Shown here piece by piece: positions 26,227 to 34,561 of a stretch of 64,000 nt of DNA. The first letter of the stretch is position 1. Every line of letters begins with the position of its first letter. The stretch comes from Priestia filamentosa (lineage in GTDB: Bacteria > Bacillota > Bacilli > Bacillales > Bacillaceae_H): positions 1-64,000 of the forward strand of contig NZ_FXAJ01000011.1 in assembly GCF_900177535.1 (NCBI RefSeq), given 5' to 3'. Under the pieces are notes generated by a model. That model did no database searches and was not told the origin of the DNA. It saw nothing but the letters and a program-made list of their open reading frames with translations. Position numbers and translations under genes: made by a program.

Positions 26227-27132
26227 ATGAAATTAGGTTTTATTGGGTTTGGGGAGGCAGCTTTTGAATTATCAATCGGATTAAAACAAGAGGGGTTAGA
26301 AACTATTTGTGCTCATGATGTCATGTTAGATCACCCTACTTTTGGTCCGCAAATTAAGGAACGAGCTAAACAAGCACAAGTGGAACTGGAATATACACCC
26401 GAATCGTTATTAATGAGAGAAGATCTGGCGATGCTAATTGTCGCTGTGCCAGCAAATAAAGCATACGAAGTCAGCGATTCTTTAAAACCTTATCTGAGAA
26501 AAGAACTCATTTATATTGATGTATCTGCATCAACGCCAGATATAAAAAGAAAAATTAGCAATAGCCTCAAGGAGAAAGGTGTTAGCTTCGTCGATGCATC
26601 TATGATGGGACCTCTACCAGTTTATAAGCATAAAGTCCCGATTCTAGCAAGTGGTGAGGGTACAGATGCATTTATTGATATCATGTCTCGATATGGAATG
26701 GATATTTCAAAAGTAAGTGAAAAGCCTGGAGATGCATCGGCAGTTAAGTTGATTCGTAGTATTTTTATGAAAGGGCTACCTGCTCTTTTGGTTGAAATGT
26801 TAGAAGCAGCGCACAAGTTTGGCGTAGAAAATCTGGTGATTAGTTCTATAAGTGAGACAATGAATTCGAAGATTTTTGAGGAGACTATGAATCGTTTAGT
26901 TACAGGAACTTCAATTCATGCACTAAGAAGATCCATAGAATTAGAAGGTTCCATAGAAATGCTAGAGTCCTCAAATTTAAGTTCTTTGATGTCAAATGCA
27001 GCAAAAGATAAGCTTCAGCTATTAGCAGAATTGAATCTAAAAGAAAAGTTTCAAGGAAAGACCCCAGAAAATTGGTTGGATGTAATCACGGCATTTGAGG
27101 ATACAAATAAAAAGAGTTCAAATATTTCATAG
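26227..27132 (+). CDS. DUF1932-type NAD(P)-dependent hydroxyacid dehydrogenase
   Basis: The start at 26227 follows AAGGGGAG and places MKLGFIGFGEAAFELSIGLK at the N-terminus (301 residues), with the Rossmann GxGxxA pattern. The middle has VSFVDASMMGPLPVYKHKVP, and the C-terminal DUF1932 helix bundle starts at AVKLIRSIFMKGLPALLVEM, including a Lys at the catalytic place. It is related to 3-hydroxyisobutyrate, 6-phosphogluconate and L-threonate dehydrogenases. It starts 20 bases after the RraA-family gene, and probably oxidises a hydroxy acid to feed that aldolase. Confidence 0.85.
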   Translation: MKLGFIGFGEAAFELSIGLKQEGLETICAHDVMLDHPTFGPQIKERAKQAQVELEYTPESLLMREDLAMLIVAVPANKAYEVSDSLKPYLRKELIYIDVSASTPDIKRKISNSLKEKGVSFVDASMMGPLPVYKHKVPILASGEGTDAFIDIMSRYGMDISKVSEKPGDASAVKLIRSIFMKGLPALLVEMLEAAHKFGVENLVISSISETMNSKIFEETMNRLVTGTSIHALRRSIELEGSIEMLESSNLSSLMSNAAKDKLQLLAELNLKEKFQGKTPENWLDVITAFEDTNKKSSNIS

Positions 27133-27184
27133 AGAGCACAGTTTATATACTTGGCAGACTAACATTGAGTGGAGTGATTATATC

Positions 27185-28297
27185 TTGGGAACATGGCGTT
27201 TACATGGTGGTTTAATTTGGAAGGGAGACACTTTTAAAGAAAACAATTATCTGGATATAGATGTAACTAATGCAGAGGATCGAGAAATTCATCTATCTGC
27301 ATCCCATTTATTAGTCCCAGGTTTAATTGATTTTCATTGTCACATTTGGGCACCAGGTGCTCCTGTTGCTGTAACTGATACCGAATATATTTCCTCAGGA
27401 GTGGTGGCATCTGTTGATGCAGGAACATTTGGATATGAAGGGTGGGAAAATGCAGACCGATTATGGCAGAATAGTCAAATGGAGATTCGCTCTTGGCTTT
27501 CAGTCCTTCCCGAAGGTCTTACCATCCACCCAAACCCGAATCCAACAAAGCCTGAAAACATATCACTAGAGCGTTTAGTAGAAACCGCGTCCAATGCAGG
27601 AGATCGACTATATGGTTTTAAAGTTCGATTAGGTCAAGTGGATGCAAAAACAGATCGAGCATTATTGAACATTGCACGTGCTGCTGCAGAAAAAAGTGGC
27701 TTAAAAGTAATGGTTCATCTAACGGGTTCCGAACTATCCATTGACGAAGTTGTAGAAATTTTACGACCTGGTGATGTATTAACACACCCTTATCACGGTC
27801 AAAAAGGCCATGTTTTGGATGAGTATGGAAAAGTATCTACTTCTTTTAAAGATGCGGTTGAAAAAGGTTTATTGTTAGACGTTGGTCAGGGTAGCAAACA
27901 TTTCGCTTGGAAAGTATTTCAGCAGGCAGCCCTAACAGAGGGAATCAAGCCCCACTTCATTAGCTCGGATATTGTAAGAAATACATGGAAGAAACCACCG
28001 GTTAGTGATATGAGTTATATCATCTCGAGATTTATTGCAGGTGGGCTTTCAAGGGATGAGGTTTTTGCCTCTGTACTAAATACCACAAGCCGATTTATGA
28101 ATCTGAAGTTTGACTATGTAAACCATGTCCTTGTTTTGCAGGCAGATCATTCTGAAGTTCAATATTCGGATTCAGAAGGAGACATTATTACTGGTCATAT
28201 CCAATACAATCCGAGTATCCATATCAATCATGGAAGGGTAATTTTTGCGCCCAGTTCAAAGGAGGATTGTATTCGAAAAACGCTAAAAATAAAGTAG
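27185..28297 (+). CDS. Amidohydrolase/deacetylase-family metallohydrolase
   Basis: The start is uncertain. I prefer TTG at 27185, after GGAGTGAT, giving 370 residues that begin MGTWRLHGGLIWKGDTF; the open frame extends to 27095 but overlaps the upstream gene. Metal-site signs are LIDFHCHIWAPG (HxH), the likely carbamylated Lys in YGFKVRLGQ, MVHLTGSE, THPYHGQKG (His) and FISSDIVRN (Asp). The family acts on N-acyl or cyclic amide substrates (EF_0837-like proteins). It would remove a protecting group or open a ring at the entry of the pathway (inference). Confidence 0.8.
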   Translation: MGTWRLHGGLIWKGDTFKENNYLDIDVTNAEDREIHLSASHLLVPGLIDFHCHIWAPGAPVAVTDTEYISSGVVASVDAGTFGYEGWENADRLWQNSQMEIRSWLSVLPEGLTIHPNPNPTKPENISLERLVETASNAGDRLYGFKVRLGQVDAKTDRALLNIARAAAEKSGLKVMVHLTGSELSIDEVVEILRPGDVLTHPYHGQKGHVLDEYGKVSTSFKDAVEKGLLLDVGQGSKHFAWKVFQQAALTEGIKPHFISSDIVRNTWKKPPVSDMSYIISRFIAGGLSRDEVFASVLNTTSRFMNLKFDYVNHVLVLQADHSEVQYSDSEGDIITGHIQYNPSIHINHGRVIFAPSSKEDCIRKTLKIK

Positions 28298-28310
28298 TTT
28301 TTAGCGTTTT
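28277..28310 (+). terminator. Internal terminator between amidohydrolase and MFS genes
   Basis: The 13-bp stem AAAACGCTAAAAA (28277-28289) pairs with TTTTTAGCGTTTT (28298-28310) and spans the amidohydrolase stop codon. It would reduce or separate transcription of the transporter gene. Confidence 0.7.
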
Positions 28311-28360
28311 GTTTATAAAGATAAAATTGGTTGCAAAACAGTAATGGGGATGGGTAAATA

Positions 28361-29584
28361 ATGAGAAATAAATGGATTATCTTATTATTATTATGGCTCA
28401 CTTATATGGTATCCTATCTAGATCGTGTAAATATATCTACAGCAGGACCATTGATGATGAAAGATCTTAATATGGATGCTGATAGTTTTGGTTGGATTCT
28501 AGCAGCGTTTACATTAGGGTATGGATTAATGCAAATACCTGGAGGAATGCTTGCTGATCGTTTTGGAGCAAAAAAAGTGATGATTTTTGGAGTGATTTGG
28601 TGGTCCATTTTTACAGGATTATCTGGAATGGTTGCATCAGTTGGTATGTTAATTGCTATGCGAGCATTATTTGGGGCCGGTGAAGCATTAGGAACAGGGT
28701 CTCAGTGGAAGATGCTTGGTCAATTTTTTCAGGGATCAGACCGAAACCTAGCATCAAGTCTGTATAATACAGCCATTCCGTTAGGTCCGGCTCTTTGTGC
28801 TCCACTCTCCGTATGGATTATGGGAAAAGTAGGATGGCAGGGTCTATTCTATTGGTTTACGGTCCCTGGAATTGTAATAGCTATCTTATTGTATTGGTTT
28901 TTACCAAATGACTCTAGAGAAGATAGTCCAAGTGCAGGGAAATCAGGTAAGAAAGAGAAACGTTTTGCACTAAAGGATATTGTTAAATATCCCAGCAGTT
29001 GGCTTATCTTCACCGCCTATTTAACAAAAAGCGTCGCAGCATGGGGTCTCTTGGGTTGGATCCCCACCTATCTGAACACAAGTCGAAATATTGACTTTAA
29101 GGATTTAGGTTTGGCATCTTCAATACCCTATATCTTAGGATTTTTTGGTTTGTTGTTTTTTGGTTGGTTGGGTAACCGGGTCAAACACCGTGCTTCTCTT
29201 ATAGGGGTAATTTATTTATTAGCAGGTGTAGGTTTATATTTCGCTTTTAGTGCGGAGACAACTAACGGCAGTATAATGTATTTATCTATTGCATCCTTCT
29301 TTATATTTGGTGCGTACGGACCATTTTGGGGACTCACTCTTGATTTATTTCCAAGTGAGATTCACGGAACTCTTAGTGGATTTACCAATTTTGGCGGGCA
29401 GATTGGTGGGTTTGTATCCCCTTTGGTAGTTGGTTATCTGGTGAAATCAACAGGATCATTTAATTACGGGTTTTTATTCATGATTGTCACCCTAATTGTT
29501 GCGTCAATTGCTCTATTTGGACTCGACTATCTGAAAATAAAAGCGAACAAAAACAGAGGTTTCCCGGAACAAAAATTTGTATAG
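28361..29584 (+). CDS. MFS transporter, anion:cation symporter (hexuronate/glucarate-type)
   Basis: 407 residues with 12 membrane segments. The ACS-family pattern is clear: SYLDRVNISTAGPLMMKDLN at the first helix, GGMLADRFGAKKVM in the loop 2-3, and FGAGEALGTGSQWKMLGQFF. Related carriers take up hexuronates, glucarate, galactonate or other organic acids with protons. As the last gene of the RraA cluster it probably imports the substrate. A terminator hairpin follows at 29662. Confidence 0.9.
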   Translation: MRNKWIILLLLWLTYMVSYLDRVNISTAGPLMMKDLNMDADSFGWILAAFTLGYGLMQIPGGMLADRFGAKKVMIFGVIWWSIFTGLSGMVASVGMLIAMRALFGAGEALGTGSQWKMLGQFFQGSDRNLASSLYNTAIPLGPALCAPLSVWIMGKVGWQGLFYWFTVPGIVIAILLYWFLPNDSREDSPSAGKSGKKEKRFALKDIVKYPSSWLIFTAYLTKSVAAWGLLGWIPTYLNTSRNIDFKDLGLASSIPYILGFFGLLFFGWLGNRVKHRASLIGVIYLLAGVGLYFAFSAETTNGSIMYLSIASFFIFGAYGPFWGLTLDLFPSEIHGTLSGFTNFGGQIGGFVSPLVVGYLVKSTGSFNYGFLFMIVTLIVASIALFGLDYLKIKANKNRGFPEQKFV

Positions 29585-29661
29585 GTATACGATAGGTTCA
29601 ACTTATACCTAGGAAATCTGCTTTATAACCTCGCTAATCAAGTTTTTTAGATTGAAATTAT

Positions 29662-29695
29662 AAAAAAAGAAGGCCTTATGCGCCTTCTTTTTTTA
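29662..29695 (+). terminator. Terminator of the MFS gene
   Basis: AAAAAAAGAAGGC pairs with GCCTTCTTTTTTT, followed by T-rich sequence. Confidence 0.85.
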
Positions 29696-29719
29696 TACAG
29701 TATATAATCCTAATTTGTA

Positions 29720-29847
29720 TGATGTTGATTATAGACACCTTTCCATTCTTTCTTTAGAAAAGTAATATTCGTGTGTTCGAAACCTAGAGATTAACTGTAA
29801 GATTATCCAGGTTTCTAAATGAGAAACAATCCGAGGAACAACAAACA
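29720..29847 (-). pseudogene. Remnant of an unrecognised small protein (copy 1)
   Basis: The minus-strand frame reads LETWIILQLISRFRTHEYYF then SKERMERCL and stops. It aligns with the remnant at 31919-32046 (YLQVISKPWTYRHWHSKEEC). Both lack a good start. I do not recognise the family. Confidence 0.3.
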
Positions 29848-30408
29848 TCATTCTCTCTTCTTTAATTGAATCTCTTTCACCTTTTGACTTAGATGATCTG
29901 GCCACCATGCTCCACAATCATCCGATACAACGCAAGCAGCACATGCTTCTAAATCATAAACCATCATCCCTTTGATTGGTGGAGAATAGAGATGAAGGGT
30001 GACGAGATCCGTACCTCCTGCACTATTCATTTTATGCACCCCTTTTTGGGGAGCGAAGAAAATCTTTCCTTCTTCCTGATACTGAGAAAACAACTCTTCT
30101 GGAAGCTGGTTTTCTTTCACTTCGTAAACCGTATTTATAGTTATACCATTCACTACTTGAATCCAGCCGTATGAATGACCATGATCGTGAGGAGCACACT
30201 CTATTCCCGACCAATTCATAACAAGTAATTCTACTTCGTCATTTTGATAGAGAAGCTTTCGATAGTAGGGTTTGTCCTCGGCTGACTGCAATAGTGGCTT
30301 TAATTCATCAAAATTTATATCCAAAGCCAAAAGCGCCTCTCGTAATTCAAATCGAGTAGGTGAATTTAATTCATCTAAAATATGCTTTGCCTGTTCAATT
30401 AAAGTCAT
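29848..30408 (-). CDS. Cysteine dioxygenase-family cupin protein
   Basis: 186 residues. The cupin motif APHDHGHSYGWIQVVNG (about 73-89) gives the iron-binding His pair, and the third His is expected in KGVHKMNSAGGTDLVTLHLY (about 126-145). The fold and length fit bacterial cysteine dioxygenases (YubC-like), which oxidise L-cysteine to cysteine sulfinate. The Cys-rich end (LEACAACVVSDDCGAWWPDH) is typical of Bacillus members. It precedes the EamA exporter on the same map side; both read leftward, and the EamA gene is upstream. Confidence 0.85.
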   Translation of the reverse strand: MTLIEQAKHILDELNSPTRFELREALLALDINFDELKPLLQSAEDKPYYRKLLYQNDEVELLVMNWSGIECAPHDHGHSYGWIQVVNGITINTVYEVKENQLPEELFSQYQEEGKIFFAPQKGVHKMNSAGGTDLVTLHLYSPPIKGMMVYDLEACAACVVSDDCGAWWPDHLSQKVKEIQLKKRE

Positions 30409-30458
30409 ACAACGATTCCCTCCTTATGAGTAGGGCGATTTTGATGGTTTCGATATGG

Positions 30459-31388
30459 TTATGAATCCTTGTTTCTCCATGGTAAGGAATTTAAAAAAGT
30501 GAATAGTCGTCCATTAACTAAAATGACTCCCATTATAATTATGATGCCTCCTAATATGCTTATGGGAATAATCTTTTCTTGTAATAGTAGAATAGCTGTT
30601 ATCAATGTCGCGACTGGTTCCAAATATAGGAACACAGAAACCTGGGACGCCTCTAACACCTCTAATGCTTTTGCCCAGTACCAATAAGCAACACCTGATA
30701 CAAATACACCGAGGAATAACAAATGAGCCCACTCCACATCTGTTAAAAGAGGCATGATCTCCCATCCTTTATTCCTTATGAGAAACGGGGTCGTTAGAGC
30801 AAATCCTAACAAACACATATAAAATGTAATAACAAGAGAGGGAAGTTGGATATGCAATCTTTTTAATAGTACAGAATAGATCGCCCAGTTTAGTGTACTT
30901 AAAATCATTAACAGGTAACCAATGTTGATTGGGAACTGAAAAGACTGCTGACTGCCAGAAGTGGTCACCAGAAGAACTCCAATGATAGCTACAATCATCC
31001 CTGCTGCTTTTAATACGGTCATCTTTTCATGTAGAAAGAGTACTGAAAGAATGACCGTAAATACAGGGGAAAACGAAATGATCCACCCTGCTGCGGAGGC
31101 ATCTATTGTTAGAAGAGCCGTTGCCTGAATAACTTGGTGAACGAATACTCCAAGAATGCCTAACACAATCAGATGAGGAATATATGTGAATGGAATCTTT
31201 AATGGATATCGCTTCAACACTAATAATACCAATAAAAAAAGTGCTCCAATTCCGAACCGAATAACAAGGAGTGTATATGGATCAAGTTTATCCAAAACAG
31301 CTTTGGTAGAGACAAAGGAAATCCCCCAAAAACTAATAGACATCGTTGCATATAACGAGGCAGCAAATTTAGCCCTTGACGCAATCAT
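30459..31388 (-). CDS. EamA/DMT-family transporter
   Basis: 309 residues if the ATG at 31388 (MIASRAKFAASLYATMSISF), after AAAGGA, is used. An alternative start at 31439 adds 17 polar residues and is less likely. Ten hydrophobic helices form two EamA repeats, with the signatures SFWGISFVSTKAVLDKLDPY and FSPVFTVILSVLFLHEKMTV, then YLEPVATLITAILLLQEKI. Such carriers export metabolites or amino acids. The gene lies 50 bases upstream of the cysteine dioxygenase-like gene, so the two may share a transcript and handle thiol compounds (inference). Confidence 0.87.
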   Translation of the reverse strand: MIASRAKFAASLYATMSISFWGISFVSTKAVLDKLDPYTLLVIRFGIGALFLLVLLVLKRYPLKIPFTYIPHLIVLGILGVFVHQVIQATALLTIDASAAGWIISFSPVFTVILSVLFLHEKMTVLKAAGMIVAIIGVLLVTTSGSQQSFQFPINIGYLLMILSTLNWAIYSVLLKRLHIQLPSLVITFYMCLLGFALTTPFLIRNKGWEIMPLLTDVEWAHLLFLGVFVSGVAYWYWAKALEVLEASQVSVFLYLEPVATLITAILLLQEKIIPISILGGIIIIMGVILVNGRLFTFLNSLPWRNKDS

Positions 31389-31546
31389 AAGCCCATTTTT
31401 CCTTTCAACAATATGATTATCTTCTACTAATATATGCATTTTCTAAAAGAAAATGAGAAAAAATTCATTCCAACCAACTAAAAGATAAATGCCAAATTCA
31501 CACCTATATTTTGTATAAATAAATTTTTTACTAAAAGGAATTTATA

Positions 31547-31613
31547 TAAAACATTTTCGAGGTAGTAAAAAAGCACAAATCCATTGTTAACCAACGGGTT
31601 TGTGCTTTTTTCT
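31547..31613. repeat. Dispersed terminator-like repeat, family A copy 6
   Basis: AAAACATTTTCGAGGTAGTA, then AAAAAAGCACAAATCC, and CCAACGGGTTTGTGCTTTTTT. The stem AAAAAGCACAAA/TTTGTGCTTTTT is intact. Confidence 0.8.
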
Positions 31614-31918
31614 TTTTTATCTCACTTCTCCCAGTGTCAATGGTTCATTAATTAGTATAAAGGATTGGGCTAGCTGAATTTGAACCAACCTTACCCTATA
31701 GAAATTGGAGAATTAAAGAAAAAAAGTGTCTGTGAGCATCTAATTAAGTAAAATAAAATATTGGGATAATAGGGTTGAAATCTGTGTCTATAGCTAAATC
31801 TATCCTTTCAGAAATAGAAGCAACGCATATGATTAAAAAGAATTAAATTTATCAAGAGATAAGGCCTGTGTAGGTACCCTCTCACAGTTAGTAAAATAAG
31901 GCCAAATCAGGTTGATAA

Positions 31919-32046
31919 TGTTCCAACATGAATCGATTTTGCATACTGATCACATTCTTCTTTAGAATGCCAGTGTCGGTATGTCCAAGGTTTAGAGATT
32001 ACCTGGAGGTATCTTGAAGTTTTTGCACCAGAACTACGAAAGAGAA
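31919..32046 (-). pseudogene. Remnant of an unrecognised small protein (copy 2)
   Basis: The minus-strand frame reads LFRSSGAKTSRYLQVISKPW then TYRHWHSKEECDQYAKSIHV. It shares the pattern LQ-ISx-x-T-SKE with 29720-29847. No start or clear neighbours. Confidence 0.3.
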
Positions 32047-32425
32047 CAATGTATACAAATAAATGACTTCAAGAATACATGAAGTATTCTTTTTTAAAGT
32101 ATTTATAAATATTTTCATATTTATCATTCCTTTCCTTTGTCATTTATAACAGCATACTAACCATTTTATATAACATCTTCCCTTTTGTTAGATTACCTTT
32201 CATCATTTATTTTTTAATCTCTTTATTTACAGAAATGAGAGAGGTGAACGTCTTTCGAGGACCCAAATTCAAAAAACAGGATATATTCCATCACTATCTA
32301 GTCAGAAGTAGATAGCCAATCTTACTTCACTACTCAGATTTTAAAAGTGAGTAAACACAACTACATAGAAAAAGAGAAGGTTAAAACCTTCTCTTTTTCT
32401 ACAGCATCTATGATTAAACTTTCTC

Positions 32426-32490
32426 AAATAATAGTCATACCAATAGCAAAGACCGACCAGTATCTTATAAAGTACGGTTCTTTTGTATTT
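32426..32490. repeat. Dispersed repeat family C, copy 1
   Basis: AATAGTCATACCAATAGCAA then AGACCGACCAGTAT, with a degraded 3' arm (GTACGGTTCTTT). The partner copy at 42479-42549 keeps a full AAGACCGCC/GGCGGTCTT hairpin. Confidence 0.6.
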
Positions 32491-32539
32491 CTGTATATAA
32501 GATATGAAGTGTTACGACTACTCGTAAGTATTGATATGG

Positions 32540-33049
32540 TTATAAATCAATAGATAGTCGATACGCTTTTACAATAATCCCGTCATTGGCAGGTTGAAAG
32601 TCAAATTGTGGCATTCGTATAAAGCCCATACGCTCATACAGTCGCATAGCCGTTTTCATAAATTCTCCGGTGTGTAAGCCAATATACTTTGAATTACTTA
32701 TCTTTGCTCGAAGAATACATTCTTTTATCAATAACTCAGCAATACCTTTTCCTCGTGAATGTGGTGTGACAGCAAGCATTCTTATTTCAGGATAATCTAA
32801 CATATCAACAAGGCCTTCATAAGCATCTGATTTTGCAGGGAACAAAGCAACACTACCTACTATTTCCCCATCTACTGCGGCAACTAAATGTTCAACATTG
32901 ATTTGTTCATCAGCATCTGACGATATGGCTTTTCTAAGAGCATTCCAATGTGTTTCTGGAATGATTTGTGCATGTTCTTCATATGCTTTCACTCTTTGTT
33001 CTCGAATCATGTCTCTTTCATGATCTAAAGCCTTACGAATTTTTACCAT
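32540..33049 (-). CDS. GNAT-family N-acetyltransferase
   Basis: 169 residues. The acetyl-CoA-binding motif is RMLAVTPHSRGKGIAELLIK (about residues 92-111), followed by IGLHTGEFMKTAMRLYERMG, the usual motif B. The N-terminus (VKIRKALDHERDMIREQRVK) begins with the first strand and helix of the fold. The acceptor is unknown. It appears as a single gene. Confidence 0.88.
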   Translation of the reverse strand: MVKIRKALDHERDMIREQRVKAYEEHAQIIPETHWNALRKAISSDADEQINVEHLVAAVDGEIVGSVALFPAKSDAYEGLVDMLDYPEIRMLAVTPHSRGKGIAELLIKECILRAKISNSKYIGLHTGEFMKTAMRLYERMGFIRMPQFDFQPANDGIIVKAYRLSIDL

Positions 33050-33207
33050 TTAACTAATCTCTCCTCTTATCTCTTTATACTTTTTACTATAAATCTGCAT
33101 GTTGATTAATCCAATTATTAAATATAATTGTCAGCGAGAGACTGAGTAAAATATAAAATCAACAATCTCATTTTATAACTGATTTCTTCTAAGAATACTC
33201 TAACAAA

Positions 33208-33489
33208 ATGTTATTTTATCAAGAGTTAATTTGTAAAGCTCTAACGAATAAACGAGAAGGTGAGTATGGAGAAGATTTAACCAAATTTGTTAGGGGAATT
33301 ATTGAATTTGCTAACTCTGAAATTCCTGAGGGCATGCCGTTAAGGAGGCGTATTTCTGCTAAATAATCTATAGAAGGAGGATATGGAATTGAAGAAAGCG
33401 TTGAAAATTTAGTTAGTACAATGTGTATACTTGATCTCAAGGTAATATTAATAACGATCTTTCGCATTATCCCCCTTTACTTTAAGTGA
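33208..33489 (+). pseudogene. Remnant with a PEP mutase/isocitrate lyase-like segment and an in-frame stop
   Basis: The frame from 33208 reads MLFYQELICKALTNKREGEY, then FVRGIIEFANSEIPEGMPLR, and meets TAA at 33364. It continues in frame as SIEGGYGIEESVENLVSTM. The EGGYG part matches the metal-binding strand of the PEP mutase-like gene at 54488 (ADIEGGYGI), and the two share a 21-base identical stretch (TATAGAAGGAGGATATGGAA plus T). The first half is not recognised. Probably a broken or chimeric gene. Confidence 0.4.
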
Positions 33490-33507
33490 AATTTGCTGAA
33501 ATACTTG

Positions 33508-33538
33508 GCATATACCGAGTGTTTCTTTGTAAATAATA
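33508..33538 (+). promoter_or_regulatory. Sigma-G-like promoter of the small spore-type gene
   Basis: GCATATA (33508-33514), 17 bases, then AATAATA (33532-33538). Each differs at one place from the sigma-G consensus GYATRTT and CAWANTA. It lies about 35 bases before the start at 33572. Confidence 0.45.
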
Positions 33539-33571
33539 AGATTGATAAACAATAACCTGAGGAGGACTTGT

Positions 33572-33730
33572 ATGCAACAGGATCAACAAGCTAAAGAGAA
33601 TTTTAATTCTATTATGAAACCAGAATTTTCTGGAACTGATGCACAAAAAGTAAAACAAGAAATTGAAAAAGATGTAAGCGAAGGACAAGGAGCAATGACA
33701 TCCCGAGAAGCAGGATCAATGCGTGATTAA
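33572..33730 (+). CDS. Small acid-soluble spore protein-like (52 aa)
   Basis: The ATG at 33572 follows GAGGAGG. The hydrophilic 52-residue product (MQQDQQAKENFNSIMKPEFS, then GTDAQKVKQEIEKDV) is rich in Gln, Lys and Glu and lacks Cys and Trp. The EFSGTDAQKVKQ part resembles repeats of gamma-type small acid-soluble spore proteins (EFASETNVQEVKQ), which serve as amino acid stores in spores. A sigma-G-like promoter upstream supports forespore expression. The family call is tentative. Confidence 0.5.
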   Translation: MQQDQQAKENFNSIMKPEFSGTDAQKVKQEIEKDVSEGQGAMTSREAGSMRD

Positions 33731-33814
33731 AAAACCACTATGAGTGATTTTTTGTTTCAAGATTAAACGCTTTGCATTTCCCATTTGGATTTAATAGAGA
33801 TGCTGTAAATTTAA

Positions 33815-33876
33815 CTAATGTATTCCCTATATGTAGAAACCCTTTGTTAATGCTAAACAAAGGGTTTCTCTTTTAT
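33815..33876. repeat. Dispersed repeat family B, copy 2
   Basis: TAATGTATTCCCTATATGTA then GAAACCCTTTGTTAATGCTA and AACAAAGGGTTTCTCTTTTA. The stem AGAAACCCTTTG/CAAAGGGTTTCT makes it a working terminator for the spore-type gene. Confidence 0.75.
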
Positions 33877-34031
33877 TTGCTATATAAAGGTTAGTTAAGT
33901 TTTACTTATTCTTAATCTAGACTTTAGATAATGACGACAGATACTGATTCGTAGTTGAAGTCCTTATTTTTTAGATATGAAGTGATATTTTATTTAAAGA
34001 GTCTTTTATATAATAATAGGGTAGGCTCTTA

Positions 34032-34229
34032 TCAAGAAACAGATTGAAGTTCTTCTGTTAAACGTAAAAAAGTTTCTTTATCTTTATTTTTTAATGATTG
34101 GTCAATTTCTGCAAGGATCTTCCCTTTTTTGAAATCCTTCATAACTTGATTCAAAAATAATTCAGCCATTACCTCGTCATGTATATTTATTTCAACTTGG
34201 TTTGTTTCATTAAACACGTTATTTTCCAC
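34032..34229 (-). CDS. IDEAL-domain small protein
   Basis: 65 residues. The C-terminal part, ILAEIDQSLKNKDKETFLRL, is an IDEAL motif, the short two-helix element seen in Bacillus YpiB-type and related proteins. The N-terminal half (VEINIHDEVMAELFLNQVMK) is helical and acidic. Its role is not known; in other proteins the motif mediates protein binding. A single-gene unit. Confidence 0.75.
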   Translation of the reverse strand: MENNVFNETNQVEINIHDEVMAELFLNQVMKDFKKGKILAEIDQSLKNKDKETFLRLTEELQSVS

Positions 34230-34561
34230 CCAACGTCAACCCCTTTATCTTTTCTTCTTTGTAAAAAGTATTTCCCTTTTACACTGTTTTAATACGAGAT
34301 TGATAGATAAAAATTTAAATGTTATATAGCCTTAAGGCTATAGACAAAGGTTTGTGCTGTATCTTTTCTGTTAAGTAGATTTTTATAAATGGTTAGGAGC
34401 TCAATTAATTAGTAAAAATCGAGGGTTTTTATTTGTTGAACAAATGGTGCTTACGATTTGTATGATGAAGGAAAACAAGAAAAAGCTGCCAATAAAGCTG
34501 GGCAGCCCTTCTTTAAACTTTCTCAACTATTCTCTTTAGTATATCTGTAGAGGAGCTTTCC
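34230..34561. other. Intergenic region
   Basis: No gene. Imperfect hairpin AAAAAGCTGCC/GGGCAGCCCTTCTTT near 34480-34516 may terminate the YsnF/YflT-type gene. Confidence 0.35.

Larger units (their letters stand above)
31440..32539. other. 1.1 kb region without intact genes
   Basis: It contains family A copy 6 (31547-31613), a protein remnant on the minus strand (31919-32046) and family C copy 1 (32426-32490). The 68-codon plus-strand frame at 32347 runs through the repeat and is not called. Confidence 0.5.

Noticed and set aside
32347-32553. 68-codon plus-strand frame
   Set aside because: It runs through a repeat of family C and has no homologous features.
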